Shown: positions 43,069 through 51,958 of the stretch, one piece after another | Layout: each line of letters opens with the position of its first letter | How positions within the stretch are numbered: the stretch's first letter is position 1 | Assembly: GCF_900269665.1 (NCBI RefSeq) | Contig: NZ_LT985361.1 | Span: forward strand, 4,953,471 to 5,017,470 | Direction: 5' to 3' | DNA: 64,000 nucleotides | Source: Nocardia suismassiliense | GTDB taxonomy: Bacteria > Actinomycetota > Actinomycetes > Mycobacteriales > Mycobacteriaceae | Made by a program: the position numbers and the translations under genes | The notes under the pieces: generated by a model | What the model saw: the letters and a program-made list of their open reading frames with translations, nothing else | Databases searched by the model: none | Told to the model about the DNA's origin: nothing

Positions 43069-44313
43069 ATGGCTATCGACAGTCCGCTACGGCCGAATCT
43101 GACGATCTCCGGGCAACCCATGTCCACCCCCTTACGCGACGTCAGAGCCCTGTCCCGGCAGATGGTCGGCCACTTCGTCGAGAACGTAGTGCCCTGCGGG
43201 ACGCTGCCAGGCGAGGCGATCTACGGCGACATCACCACCATCACCCGGGTGTGCCTGGAACTGGCCGCCAGCATGCTGGACGGGCAGAACATCCCGGAGA
43301 AGGTGGAGAAGCTCGAGGAGGCCGCCGCCGGCTGGGCCCGCGAGGGTGTCCCGATCGACGCGATTCACGACGCCATTCACGCCGGCTTCAAAATGGGCGT
43401 CGACCTGGTCGTCTCGAAGCTGACGGCCAAGGACTTCGACACCTTCGTCGACAGCTCCAAAACGAACATCGAGATTTTGCACACGCTCACCTCGGCCATC
43501 TCCCGCGCCTACTTCCGGGAACTGCGCGCCGTCGTCAGCGAGCACCACACGGCGGTGCACACGCTGACCTCCGCGCTGCTCGGCGGGCGGCCGACGTCGA
43601 CGATGGCGCGTGAGTGCGGCGTCGCCATCGCCGAGTCCTATGTGGTGCTGGCGGTGTCGATTCCACGCCATCGCGACGAGCACAACCCGGCCCTGGACAC
43701 CCAGGTCGTGGCCCGCCGCAAGCTGCGCCGCACCCAGGCCGAGCTGGCCGCCCGCTGTGGCGGCAGCGCGCTGTCACTGCTCAGCATCGATGGCGGAACC
43801 ATTCTGCTGCCCGCCGGCCAGCACAGCGACGAGGAACTCGACGAGCTCGTCGCCGGCCTGTCCAGGGCCGCACAGGTCGGCATCACCGCCGCCCTGGTCG
43901 AGTCGGTGCCCGACCAGATTCCCGGCGCCGTTGACCAAGCCCACGAACTGCTCGACATGGTGCATCGCCTGCACTGCGTCACCGGGCTGTACCGATTCGA
44001 CGAGCTCGCGCTCGAATACCAGCTCACCCGGCCGGGTCCCGGCCGCGAATACCTCGGCGCGGTGCTCACCCCCTTGGACGAGCACACGGAATTGCTGGAG
44101 ACGCTGCAACTGCACATCGCCAACAACCTCAATCGCCAACGCACCGCCCGCGCCTTGCACGTGCACACCAACACCGTCGACTATCGGCTCAAGCGCATCG
44201 GTCAGCTCACCGGCTTCGATCCGTCGCAGCCCTCCGGCCTGTGGTACCTGCGCTCGGCGCTGATCGCGCGCTCGTACCACCCCACCGACGCCGCTAGTCG
44301 CCAAGTGGGTTGA
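43069..44313 (+). CDS. PucR/CdaR family transcriptional regulator
   Basis: 414 residues. N-terminal helical sensor region (MVGHFVENVVPCGTLPGEAI, EGVPIDAIHDAIHAGFKMGV), a middle GGDEF-like degenerate domain, and the C-terminal PucR helix-turn-helix: LLETLQLHIANNLNRQRTAR then ALHVHTNTVDYRLKRIGQLT. Shine-Dalgarno AAAGGAG precedes ATG 43069. The target is unknown. The last 20 bases overlap the convergent peroxidase gene. Confidence 0.88.
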   Translation: MAIDSPLRPNLTISGQPMSTPLRDVRALSRQMVGHFVENVVPCGTLPGEAIYGDITTITRVCLELAASMLDGQNIPEKVEKLEEAAAGWAREGVPIDAIHDAIHAGFKMGVDLVVSKLTAKDFDTFVDSSKTNIEILHTLTSAISRAYFRELRAVVSEHHTAVHTLTSALLGGRPTSTMARECGVAIAESYVVLAVSIPRHRDEHNPALDTQVVARRKLRRTQAELAARCGGSALSLLSIDGGTILLPAGQHSDEELDELVAGLSRAAQVGITAALVESVPDQIPGAVDQAHELLDMVHRLHCVTGLYRFDELALEYQLTRPGPGREYLGAVLTPLDEHTELLETLQLHIANNLNRQRTARALHVHTNTVDYRLKRIGQLTGFDPSQPSGLWYLRSALIARSYHPTDAASRQVG

Positions 44314-45961
44314 GCAGGTCGGCCTTTCCCTCGAAGGCGAACAGCAGCAGGTCGGTCATCCGGAAGGTATTCGCGTCCGGCCCGTACTTGGGGCGCCAGG
44401 CCGGATCGCGCACGATCGAGGTGCGGCTACCCTCGATGGCCCGGTGGAACACCTCCGCCACGATCCGGCCGCCGACCGGACCGAGCAGGCCGTTGCCGAA
44501 CTCCGCTTCCCGCAACAGGTAGAACCACAGCGGCGTAGCGGCGAGCACGCCGGCGCGCTGCTCGTCGGTGAGCGCGTCGAGTGAGGCGCCCTGATTGCCG
44601 TGCAGGATCTGCTCGGCGCTGAGCGGTTCGACACCGATGAACTCGGCCATCTGCTGCCCGCTGGCGAGGCGGACCATGTGCGCGCGGGTGAGATTGCGAA
44701 ATGCCAAGTTGCGGTGGATGTTCGGGACCGTGCTGCCGCGGCCGCCGAAGGTGCCCGCAGGCAGGTTGACCAGCGGGTCCACCAGCAGGGTATCGACCCG
44801 CTTGGTCACGTTGCCGCCGCCGCTCTCGGCGGGCGCCGCGAGGTCGGGGCGGTTCGCCTCGGTGAAGTCGAAAAGCCTGCGGAAATCCGCGATCCAGTTG
44901 GTCGGCAGGGTATCCACGGTGCCCGAATTCGGATTGTCGAGATCAGGAATCTGCGAACCGGCCTGGAAATTACCGCTGGTGCCGCTGAAGGTGAACAACT
45001 GCAGCAGGCTGGCGATCTCGCCGGGACCCGTGCTGTTGAATACCCGATTCCACTGGTAAGTGTCGCGAATCATGCTGTGGCCGATGCGATATGCCGCGAC
45101 GGAGAACTCGATCGGCATGGTCGGGCGCAGGCCGCGGCCCGCGTACCCGTCGCCCGGCGCCTCGAAGAACCGCCTGCCGTTCCGGAACACATCGGCGACG
45201 ATCGCCGGGTCCACGATGCGCGGCAGGAAATCGTGCACCAGCATCCACTGGTAGTGCCGGACCACCAGCTCACGGGCCGCGCTGAACAACCGCCGCCTGG
45301 CCAGGCCCTTGAGCGCCAGTTCCTCGACCACCCGGTTGTGAAAACGGATGAACGCCAGGTGCGTCTGCGCGACCGCGAGGTTCTCGTCGTTGCGGTTGTC
45401 CGGGATCAGCGGGCGCCGCCGGTCCGCGGCCGTTCCGCCCGCACCACCGAATCGCGGCAGGTCTAAGCCCGTCAGCTCGACTTTCACCCGGTCGTCGGGA
45501 AAGTCCGCCGGGGAGGTCGTGCCGACCTTCAGTGTCACGCCGTCCTCGGTGTAGCAGACGCGATCGTTCGGGTCCGTCGGCCCCCTGCCGTACACGGAGT
45601 CCAAATCCAGTGCGGGAGACCGCCCTTGCATCAACTCGTCCACGGTGACGTCCTCACCGAGCTGGGCCGAGGTCCGGTCCATGGTGAGATCGTGGTCGAC
45701 GAACTGGCCGAGGTAGGTGAAGCCGGCCGGGATCGGCGGCTCGGCCGAATCCGGTTGCGGCACGCGGGCGGTGATCGCGGCCGCCAACGCCGCCCTGGTC
45801 GGCTCGTCGATCGGCGCGCCGACCGGACCGAGCCGGGAGAAGCGGAATCGGCGCAGTTCCTCGACGGTCAACGGCTGCCGCGTGATCGGGCGTCCTTGCC
45901 AGTCGAATTCGAGCACACCTTCGCCGACGACGAAGAAGCTGTCAGTACCGTGCTGTTTCAT
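44294..45961 (-). CDS. Animal-type haem peroxidase family protein
   Basis: 555 residues, no signal peptide. Myeloperoxidase/cyclo-oxygenase-like superfamily: distal site FTYLGQFVDHDLTMDRT (His with Ca-type Asp), catalytic region LAFIRFHNRVVEELALKG, proximal haem His in VAAYRIGHSMIRDTYQWN, and C-terminal LRDPAW-like VRDPAWRPKYG. Bacterial members oxidise halides or organic substrates with peroxide; the specific one is unknown. No peroxide source gene adjoins. Confidence 0.88.
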   Translation of the reverse strand: MKQHGTDSFFVVGEGVLEFDWQGRPITRQPLTVEELRRFRFSRLGPVGAPIDEPTRAALAAAITARVPQPDSAEPPIPAGFTYLGQFVDHDLTMDRTSAQLGEDVTVDELMQGRSPALDLDSVYGRGPTDPNDRVCYTEDGVTLKVGTTSPADFPDDRVKVELTGLDLPRFGGAGGTAADRRRPLIPDNRNDENLAVAQTHLAFIRFHNRVVEELALKGLARRRLFSAARELVVRHYQWMLVHDFLPRIVDPAIVADVFRNGRRFFEAPGDGYAGRGLRPTMPIEFSVAAYRIGHSMIRDTYQWNRVFNSTGPGEIASLLQLFTFSGTSGNFQAGSQIPDLDNPNSGTVDTLPTNWIADFRRLFDFTEANRPDLAAPAESGGGNVTKRVDTLLVDPLVNLPAGTFGGRGSTVPNIHRNLAFRNLTRAHMVRLASGQQMAEFIGVEPLSAEQILHGNQGASLDALTDEQRAGVLAATPLWFYLLREAEFGNGLLGPVGGRIVAEVFHRAIEGSRTSIVRDPAWRPKYGPDANTFRMTDLLLFAFEGKADLLNPLGD

Positions 45962-46117
45962 GCGAACCCTCCGAATGGTTCGAAAAGTGATTTCGGACGA
46001 ATGTCCGCATGACAGCCGCCCCCCGTTTTTATCTGTAGTGCTGAACTGCGCGCTCCCCCGAGCGTCGACCGGTCGTCACGACCGATCGAGTGCGCATGCC
46101 TCCGAGCTGGTAAACGA

Positions 46118-46333
46118 TCAGCTAGGGCAGCCGACCGCCGCCGAAGAACCGGTGGTCAGTGCCGCGACGAGCCCGGCGAGCAGGCCTGCCGCGCACTCCG
46201 CCGACCAGGTCGTCGGATTACCGCCGACCTGTGTCGCGGCCGGACCGGCGTCGGCCGAGGCCGGTATCGCGCCACCGAACAACGACGCGACGACGACCGC
46301 TCCCACCCCGATTCGATAAACCGCCCTACGCAT
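46118..46333 (-). CDS. Small secreted peptide
   Basis: 71 residues. Signal peptide MRRAVYRIGVGAVVVASLFG with cleavage near ASA-DA (residue 28). The mature part is about 43 residues with two Cys (47 and the near-terminal 69), a likely disulphide. I do not recognise the family. Preceded by a nested inverted repeat at 46385-46451. Confidence 0.6.
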   Translation of the reverse strand: MRRAVYRIGVGAVVVASLFGGAIPASADAGPAATQVGGNPTTWSAECAAGLLAGLVAALTTGSSAAVGCPS

Positions 46334-46384
46334 GAATTGATCACCCCCGGAGACCGAACTAGATCGAATACCCGGAACACAGGT

Positions 46385-46451
46385 CCGGACTGCCCCAATA
46401 TTATCCGAGCACCCATTCCGTGCTCAGCCGTCAATTGTTGGGGCAGTCCGG
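46385..46451. repeat. Nested inverted repeat (14-bp outer, 6-bp inner stem)
   Basis: CCGGACTGCCCCAA (46385-46398) pairs perfectly with TTGGGGCAGTCCGG (46438-46451); inside, GAGCAC (46407-46412) pairs with GTGCTC (46420-46425). It lies after the acidic-peptide stop and before the secreted-peptide start, both on the minus strand. It could be a terminator or structured RNA. Confidence 0.6.
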
Positions 46452-46466
46452 TAGTAAGCGCGCCGA

Positions 46467-46619
46467 TCAGTCCGGTGGTTCCTGCGTGTCGTCGGGCGTG
46501 GCCAGGTCCGGAGCGACCTCCCGGGTCGCCATCCCGCCCTCGCCGCCCTCGTCGCTCGGCCCCGGACGGCCGCCCTTGGGCTCGTCGCGCTCGTCGTCGC
46601 TATCTTTCGCACGTGTCAT
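46467..46619 (-). CDS. Small acidic disordered protein
   Basis: 50 residues from ATG 46619, preceded by CGAAAGGGG. Strongly acidic and low in hydrophobics (MTRAKDSDDERDEPKGGRPG...), so intrinsically disordered. No family recognised. It begins 52 bases after the symporter stop on the same strand. It is accepted as a gene because of its Shine-Dalgarno and codon bias. Confidence 0.45.
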   Translation of the reverse strand: MTRAKDSDDERDEPKGGRPGPSDEGGEGGMATREVAPDLATPDDTQEPPD

Positions 46620-46670
46620 GAGAGACCCCTTTCGTCGTCGCTGCGAACTACCCGCGACGACTTCGTTCAA

Positions 46671-48005
46671 TCAGGCCGCCGCGGGCACGGGCTCCGGTTT
46701 CGGCTCGGGCGCGATCAGTGACGCCGACGGCTGATCGAAGACCTCCTGATCGAGAATGCCCTCCCGCTTCGCCACCAGTACCGGCACCACCATCTGCCCG
46801 GCCACATTGGTCGCGGTCCGGATCATGTCCAGGATCGGGTCGATGGCGAGCAGCAAGCCCGCACCGGCCAGCGGCAGCCCCAGCGTGGACAGGGTCAGGG
46901 TGAGCATCACGATGGCCCCGGTGAGACCGGCCGTCGCCGCGGAACCGACCACGGAGACGAACGCGATCAGCAGATAGTCGCGCAGGTCGAGCTGCGTGCC
47001 GGTGATCTGTGCGACGAAGATGGCCGCCAGCGCCGGGTACACCGCCGCGCAGCCGTCCATCTTCGTGGTCGCGCCGAACGGCACCGCGAACGACGCGTAT
47101 TCATTGGGCACACCGAGCCGTTCGGTGACCATCCGCTGGGTCAGCGGCATGGTGCCGATCGACGACCGCGAGACGAACGCCAATTCCAGTGCGGGCCAAG
47201 CCTTGGCGTAGAAACGGACGGGACTGACACCACCGACGGTGCGCAACAGGATCGGGTACACCACGACGAGCACGATGAGGCAGCCCGCGTACACCGCGAC
47301 AGTGAACGTGGCCAGCGGCCGCAGCAGGTCCCAGCCGTAGCTGGCGATCGCCTTGCCGATCAGTCCCGCGGTGCCGATCGGCGCGAGCCGGATCACCCAC
47401 CACAGCGCCTTCTGCACCAGCTCCAGCACCGACTCGGCCAGTGTCAGAAAGGGTTTGGCGGCGTCGCCGAGTTTCAGCGCGGCGAAGCCGAGCACCGCGC
47501 CCAGGAATACCAGTTGCAGCACATTGCCGTTGGTGAAGGCGCCGACGACGTTCGTCGGGATGATGCCGGTGAGGAAGTCGGTCCAGCCGCCCTTCGAGGT
47601 GGGCTCCTTCGCACCGACCAGCGAAAGGTCGACGCCCCGACCGGGATTGGTGACGAGGCCGAGCACGATGCCCACCGCGACGGCGATCAGCGCGGTCCCC
47701 AGGAACCACAGCAGGGTGCGACCCGCGAGCCGGGCGGCGTTGGTGACGTGCCGCAATCCGGCCACGCTCACCAGCACCGCGGTGAATACCAGCGGCGGCA
47801 CCGCCAGCTTGAGCAGCTGCACGAAGATGCTGCCGACCTGGGTCAGCGTGCTGGTGAGCCAGGCCGAGCCGGTCGCGCGGGCGAGGAAGCCCACCGCGAT
47901 ACCGACGAGCAGGCCGAGCAGGATCTGGACGCCGAACGACCAGCGCACCGGATTCAGGGTACGGCTGCGCGAACTAGGTGAAGACAAGGGAACCATCCAA
48001 GACAA
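46671..48005 (-). CDS. Dicarboxylate/amino acid:cation symporter (DAACS)
   Basis: 444 residues, eight membrane helices and two re-entrant loops. Family marks: FVQLLKLAVPPLVFTAVLVS, the Ser-rich SRSSIGTMPLTQRM (HP1), the FGATTKMDGCAAVYPALAAI helix and AGAGLLLAIDPILDMIRTAT with Asp/Arg of helix 8. Imports glutamate, aspartate or C4-dicarboxylates with H+ or Na+. Monocistronic or leading the acidic peptide gene. Confidence 0.92.
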   Translation of the reverse strand: MSWMVPLSSPSSRSRTLNPVRWSFGVQILLGLLVGIAVGFLARATGSAWLTSTLTQVGSIFVQLLKLAVPPLVFTAVLVSVAGLRHVTNAARLAGRTLLWFLGTALIAVAVGIVLGLVTNPGRGVDLSLVGAKEPTSKGGWTDFLTGIIPTNVVGAFTNGNVLQLVFLGAVLGFAALKLGDAAKPFLTLAESVLELVQKALWWVIRLAPIGTAGLIGKAIASYGWDLLRPLATFTVAVYAGCLIVLVVVYPILLRTVGGVSPVRFYAKAWPALELAFVSRSSIGTMPLTQRMVTERLGVPNEYASFAVPFGATTKMDGCAAVYPALAAIFVAQITGTQLDLRDYLLIAFVSVVGSAATAGLTGAIVMLTLTLSTLGLPLAGAGLLLAIDPILDMIRTATNVAGQMVVPVLVAKREGILDQEVFDQPSASLIAPEPKPEPVPAAA

Positions 48006-48406
48006 ATCAGGGGATCTGGTGAGTTATGCGCGCGCGTCAGCAACACAGCTGCGCGGCCAACCGCCCCAAATCCACATGCAACCTGGCGACCAGGTGCACG
48101 ACTGTCGCGAAAAAGTTCATAACGCCCTAAACGGTAAGCGATTCGTCCGACCAATTTTCCCTCCGAACGGTCGGAGGCCTTATGTCCTGCGTCACAATCG
48201 GTTCGGACCAGGCCTGCTCGGACGATGCGCCGCCCTCCCCAGTCGGGTTGCCCCGCCGCCAGTTGGTCCCCGGACTTCATTGCGCACCAACCCCATTCGA
48301 CCAGGCACGCCGACTCCGCGCGGACCGCAGTGGATCTCGGAAATTTCGTGCGCCGTGTCAATCGTGACGAAGTGGGCATTACGGGCGGTGAAGAGATGAG
48401 GTAATC
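48006..48406. promoter_or_regulatory. Divergent region between symporter and DUF1206 genes
   Basis: 401 bases without a supported gene. It contains the hairpin CCTCCGA-ACGG-TCGGAGG at 48160-48177. The arms are identical to those of a hairpin at 23877-23897. A GAGATGAGG-like Shine-Dalgarno lies just before 48407. Confidence 0.5.
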
Positions 48407-49330
48407 ATGAGCTTTTTCCGAAGTGCGAACAGGTATCGGCGCCGCGATCGGGTGGGCACGGTGCGCAGCGGCCGGCGGTCCGGGTGGGGCCGATCGAACT
48501 GGGGCCGGCGTTCCGGCTACGGGCGGCGCAGCAGGTCCACGAGTTCGGGCGGGTTGGAGACGGCGGCCCGCTTCGGGTTCATCGCGCGCGGCATCGCCTA
48601 CATCACCATCGGCCTCATCGGATTCATGTTGGCGATCGGCACGGCCGAGCACGAGCCGGACGGCGGTGGGGCACTCGCCGCGATCGCGACCAAACCGTTC
48701 GGGTATCTGCTGCTGTGGGTTCTGGTGTTCGGTTTCGCCGCCCTCGTCATCTGGCGGATAACTCAGGTCGCCGGCGCGCGGCGGACGTACTCCGGCGGGC
48801 ACCGCTTCTATGCCGTGGTCTCCGGAATCGTCTACGCCCTGGCGTTTTTGGGCACCTTCCGCTACGTGGTGCACGGCCGCACGCCCAAGCCGAGCGACGC
48901 CATCGCCCGCGATCTCACCGCCCGCATCCTGAGCTGGGACGGCGGCACGGTGGTGGTGTTGCTGATCGGACTGGCCATCATCGCGTTCGGCATCTGGCAG
49001 ACGGCCCGCGGCCTGACCCTCGAGTTCGTGGACGACCTGCGCATGGGCTGGATGACGCGCGGTTCGCGCGAGGCGGCGGTCTGGCTCGGCCGCATCGGCT
49101 ACCTCGCGCGGGGCGCGATCGTCGTCAGTATCGGCCTCGCCGCGGTGGTGGCCGCGCTGAACTACGACCCGGCCGAGGCCAAGGGTATCGACGCGGTACT
49201 GCGCGATTTCGTCGGAAAACCCTTCGGCCCATGGCTTCTCATCCTGATTTCGCTGGGCCTGATCGCGTTCGGCGTGCTGTCCTTCCTGGAGGCCAAATAC
49301 CGCAGGACCTACGGCGGCGTACCGGTCTGA
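48407..49330 (+). CDS. DUF1206 membrane protein
   Basis: 307 residues. A 45-residue Arg/Gly/Ser-rich N-terminal tail precedes three repeats of the two-helix DUF1206 unit: RFGFIARGIAYITIGLIGFM, RFYAVVSGIVYALAFLGTFR and RIGYLARGAIVVSIGLAAVV. The family is actinobacterial and of unknown function. The basic tail is unusually long and may contact nucleic acid or anionic lipid (speculative). Confidence 0.9.
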   Translation: MSFFRSANRYRRRDRVGTVRSGRRSGWGRSNWGRRSGYGRRSRSTSSGGLETAARFGFIARGIAYITIGLIGFMLAIGTAEHEPDGGGALAAIATKPFGYLLLWVLVFGFAALVIWRITQVAGARRTYSGGHRFYAVVSGIVYALAFLGTFRYVVHGRTPKPSDAIARDLTARILSWDGGTVVVLLIGLAIIAFGIWQTARGLTLEFVDDLRMGWMTRGSREAAVWLGRIGYLARGAIVVSIGLAAVVAALNYDPAEAKGIDAVLRDFVGKPFGPWLLILISLGLIAFGVLSFLEAKYRRTYGGVPV

Positions 49331-49499
49331 TCTCCCCAGTTGCGCGTCGGTGCACGTCAGGCATTGGGGCGCAGTCGGTTTCGGGTGCCGAGGCGGCGGG
49401 GATCGTATCGTGAATCTGCCCGCGGTGGCGCGTTTTCCGCCGGGGCAGCTGGATCGTCCCTGAAACACCGTGCCAACAGCACACAGTAGGAGTACGAAA

Positions 49500-50039
49500 A
49501 TGGTACGACGACGCATCCGAACCATGTCCATGCTGGCTGCGGCAGCCCCGCTCGCGGCGGCGCTCGCCGTGCTGCCCGCGGCACCCGCGCAGGCCGCCGA
49601 CGGCGACCTGAGTTGTTCGGCGACTTTGAATCTCACCCTCGAACCGCCGCTGCGGGCCGGCGGCAGCGCGAAAGTGTCGATCACCGGCGACCTGACCAAC
49701 TGCACGTCCCGCAACGGCAAGTACACCGCGCTCCGGTCCGGCAAGCTGACCGCCGCCGGTGATGCTACGGCCACCGCCGGGGGCTTCAATCCGTGCGGAT
49801 TGCTGGTCACCGCCAAGGGAAATGGCACGATCGCCTGGGTGTCGGGGGGCGACAGCTCCCTCGACTGGCGGATCAGCCCGGACCCCATCACCGGGATCGC
49901 GTTCAGCGCCAACGTCACCGCCGGTCAACTGAACGGTGATGCCATCACGGTGGCGGCGCGTAGTGCGCAACCCAACCAGGGCTGCCGCACCAACGGATTG
50001 TCGACCCTCGCCGTCACCGCTCAGGTGAGCTTCGCCTGA
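49500..50039 (+). CDS. Secreted protein of unknown function
   Basis: 179 residues from ATG 49500 (Shine-Dalgarno TAGGAG). Signal peptide RRRIRTMSMLAAAAPLAAAL with cleavage after APAQA (residue 33). The mature domain is beta-rich with four Cys (LSCSATLNL, GDLTNCTSRN, GGFNPCGLLV, NQGCRTNG), probably two disulphides. This pattern recurs in many small secreted Nocardia/Rhodococcus proteins; no function is known. Confidence 0.75.
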   Translation: MVRRRIRTMSMLAAAAPLAAALAVLPAAPAQAADGDLSCSATLNLTLEPPLRAGGSAKVSITGDLTNCTSRNGKYTALRSGKLTAAGDATATAGGFNPCGLLVTAKGNGTIAWVSGGDSSLDWRISPDPITGIAFSANVTAGQLNGDAITVAARSAQPNQGCRTNGLSTLAVTAQVSFA

Positions 50040-50047
50040 CCTCTGAA

Positions 50048-50080
50048 TGACCGGCGCGGCACCAGTTTCCGCGCCGGTCA
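50048..50080. terminator. Hairpin terminator after the secreted protein
   Basis: TGACCGGCGCGG (50048-50059) pairs perfectly with CCGCGCCGGTCA (50069-50080) over a nine-base loop, starting nine bases after the stop codon. Confidence 0.75.
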
Positions 50081-50087
50081 CCAGGCG

Positions 50088-50364
50088 GCGTAACCCATCG
50101 TCGACACTCGGCGCTGCGCCATGCCTCGACTCCGGTGATCAATGGAAAGGGGTTACGCCCGCGGCAACTAGTCATAATGCGCAGAATCTTTTGCGCCATT
50201 ACGGATTACAAGCACTTCTCATCGAATTCCCCAGTTGGTCAGCAGGTGGAGATGGCCACTCCGATGTGATTCGCTGTGTAGCGAAATGCCCCGGCCGAGG
50301 ACGCGGAGGGATATCGGCGTTTGCTCGAAACAATCCTCGTGCCCGACACATTGGAGTTCGCTTT
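50088..50364. promoter_or_regulatory. Long 5' region of the M1 peptidase gene with structured elements
   Basis: No gene. GCGTAACCC (50088-50096) pairs with GGGTTACGC (50150-50158) around a 53-base insert, and TAATGCGCA (about 50176) can pair with TGCGCCATTA (about 50193). Could be a structured leader; I cannot match it to a known riboswitch. A TTGGAG Shine-Dalgarno precedes the ATG at 50365. Confidence 0.35.
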
Positions 50365-51903
50365 ATGAGACGTTATCCCTTGGTGCATACTGCCACGGCC
50401 CGAGCGGTTCCGCTGCTGGTGGTCGCAGCGCTCGCGGCCAGCATGGGAACCGCATCCGCGGCGACAGTGCCCGGCATCGGAGATCCCGTTTTCCCTAATA
50501 TCGGCAGTGCCGCATACGATGTCTCCAATTACAGTATCGACCTGAAGTTCGAGCCGTCCTCGGGCCGTTTGTCCGGCACGACAACGATCACCGCGAAAGC
50601 CAAGCAGGATTTGAAAGCCGGCACCGCTATCGGTTTCGACTTCCTCTTGCAGACCCAGTCGGTGCTCGTCGAGAACAAGCCCGCCAAATACAATCTCGGC
50701 AAGGACAAGCTAGCCGTGACCGTGCCGGTGAACCTGCCGACCGGCACCGAGTTCACCACCGTCGTGGCGTACAACGACATCCCGTCGCGCGTGCAGAATC
50801 AGGCGGGCGCCCGGAACTGGGTCGAGAACGCCAACGGCGCACTGATCTCCAACGAGCCGTTCTCGGCCGAGTGGTGGTACCCGAGCAACGACCACCCGAC
50901 CGACAAGGCGACCTACGCGGTGTCGGTGCTCGCACCGGCCGACATGGACGTGTTCTCCAACGGCGTGGAAACCAGTGTCACCCAGAACATTCCGGGCTGG
51001 AAGCGGCACAACTGGCTCAGCAAGCACCCGCAGATGACCTACGCCACCTTCCTTGCGGTCGGCAAGTACGAGCGCGGCGGCCAGAACAGCGGCACCCCGG
51101 CCAGGCCGAACCTCACCGCGTACTCGACCGACCTCAACCCGACGATCCGTGCCAACGCCAAGGCCAGCATCGAGCGCACACCGGAGATCACCGACTGGCT
51201 CGCCAGCGCGCTCACGCCGTACCCGTTCGAGTCCACCGGCGGCCTGGTGGACGCGAAGATGGGTGGCTTCGCCCTGGAAACCCAGACGATGCCGACCTAC
51301 ACCGACGGATTCTTCCGGCGCGGCAAGAATGACTCGGTTGTCGTGCACGAGATGGCCCATCAGTGGTTCGGCGACTCGATCTCCGTGGCCACCTGGAAGG
51401 ACGGCTGGCTGAACGAAGGCTGGGCCAGCTACATGGAGTACCTGTGGTCGGAGAAGAACGGCACCGGCACCGCGGCGGAGATCGCCGACTACGCCTACGC
51501 CACGTCGACCAGGATCGATTGGAATGTCGTGCTGACCGATCCCGGGCCCGCCAATGTGCTGCCCGCCGAGTTGTACAGCCGCGGCGCATTGGCCATCCAA
51601 GCCTTGCGTAGCGCGATCAACAACGACGAGGTGTTCTTCCGGTTGGTCCGCGAGTGGCTGACCAAGTACCAGTACAGCAACGCCAAGGTCTCGGACTTCA
51701 TCGACCTGGCGAACGCGGTCACCGGCCGCAGCACGAATGCGTTGTTCAAGACCTGGCTGACCGACAAGGGCAAGCCCGCGTACAAGCCGACCGACGCGAC
51801 CTTCGATTCGAATTCGAAGCGCGCGCCCCGTTCGGCCACGCCGCCCCCGGCCAAGCCGAAGGTCTATGACGATCTCTTCGCAGTCGTGACCGAAAAGCAG
51901 TAA
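50365..51903 (+). CDS. Secreted M1 family aminopeptidase
   Basis: 512 residues from ATG 50365; the open frame extends upstream but has no signal peptide. Signal peptide VPLLVVAALAASMGTASA. Gluzincin site HEMAH at 328-332 with the third zinc ligand Glu351 in LNEGWASYMEYLW. The substrate-recognition loop, GAMEN in classical members, reads GGFALETQTM. The C-terminal helical domain is short, so this is a minimal secreted form. Likely removes N-terminal residues from extracellular peptides. Confidence 0.9.
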   Translation: MRRYPLVHTATARAVPLLVVAALAASMGTASAATVPGIGDPVFPNIGSAAYDVSNYSIDLKFEPSSGRLSGTTTITAKAKQDLKAGTAIGFDFLLQTQSVLVENKPAKYNLGKDKLAVTVPVNLPTGTEFTTVVAYNDIPSRVQNQAGARNWVENANGALISNEPFSAEWWYPSNDHPTDKATYAVSVLAPADMDVFSNGVETSVTQNIPGWKRHNWLSKHPQMTYATFLAVGKYERGGQNSGTPARPNLTAYSTDLNPTIRANAKASIERTPEITDWLASALTPYPFESTGGLVDAKMGGFALETQTMPTYTDGFFRRGKNDSVVVHEMAHQWFGDSISVATWKDGWLNEGWASYMEYLWSEKNGTGTAAEIADYAYATSTRIDWNVVLTDPGPANVLPAELYSRGALAIQALRSAINNDEVFFRLVREWLTKYQYSNAKVSDFIDLANAVTGRSTNALFKTWLTDKGKPAYKPTDATFDSNSKRAPRSATPPPAKPKVYDDLFAVVTEKQ

Positions 51904-51913
51904 TCGCACACAG

Positions 51914-51945
51914 GAGCCGGGTCCGTGGAAACACGGGCCCGGCTC
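51914..51945. terminator. Hairpin terminator with GAAA tetraloop
   Basis: GAGCCGGGTCCGTG (51914-51927) pairs with CACGGGCCCGGCTC (51932-51945), one wobble, around a GAAA loop. It lies between the convergent M1 peptidase and S1/P1 nuclease genes and can serve both directions. Confidence 0.8.
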
Positions 51946-51958
51946 AGTCGTGCATCGG

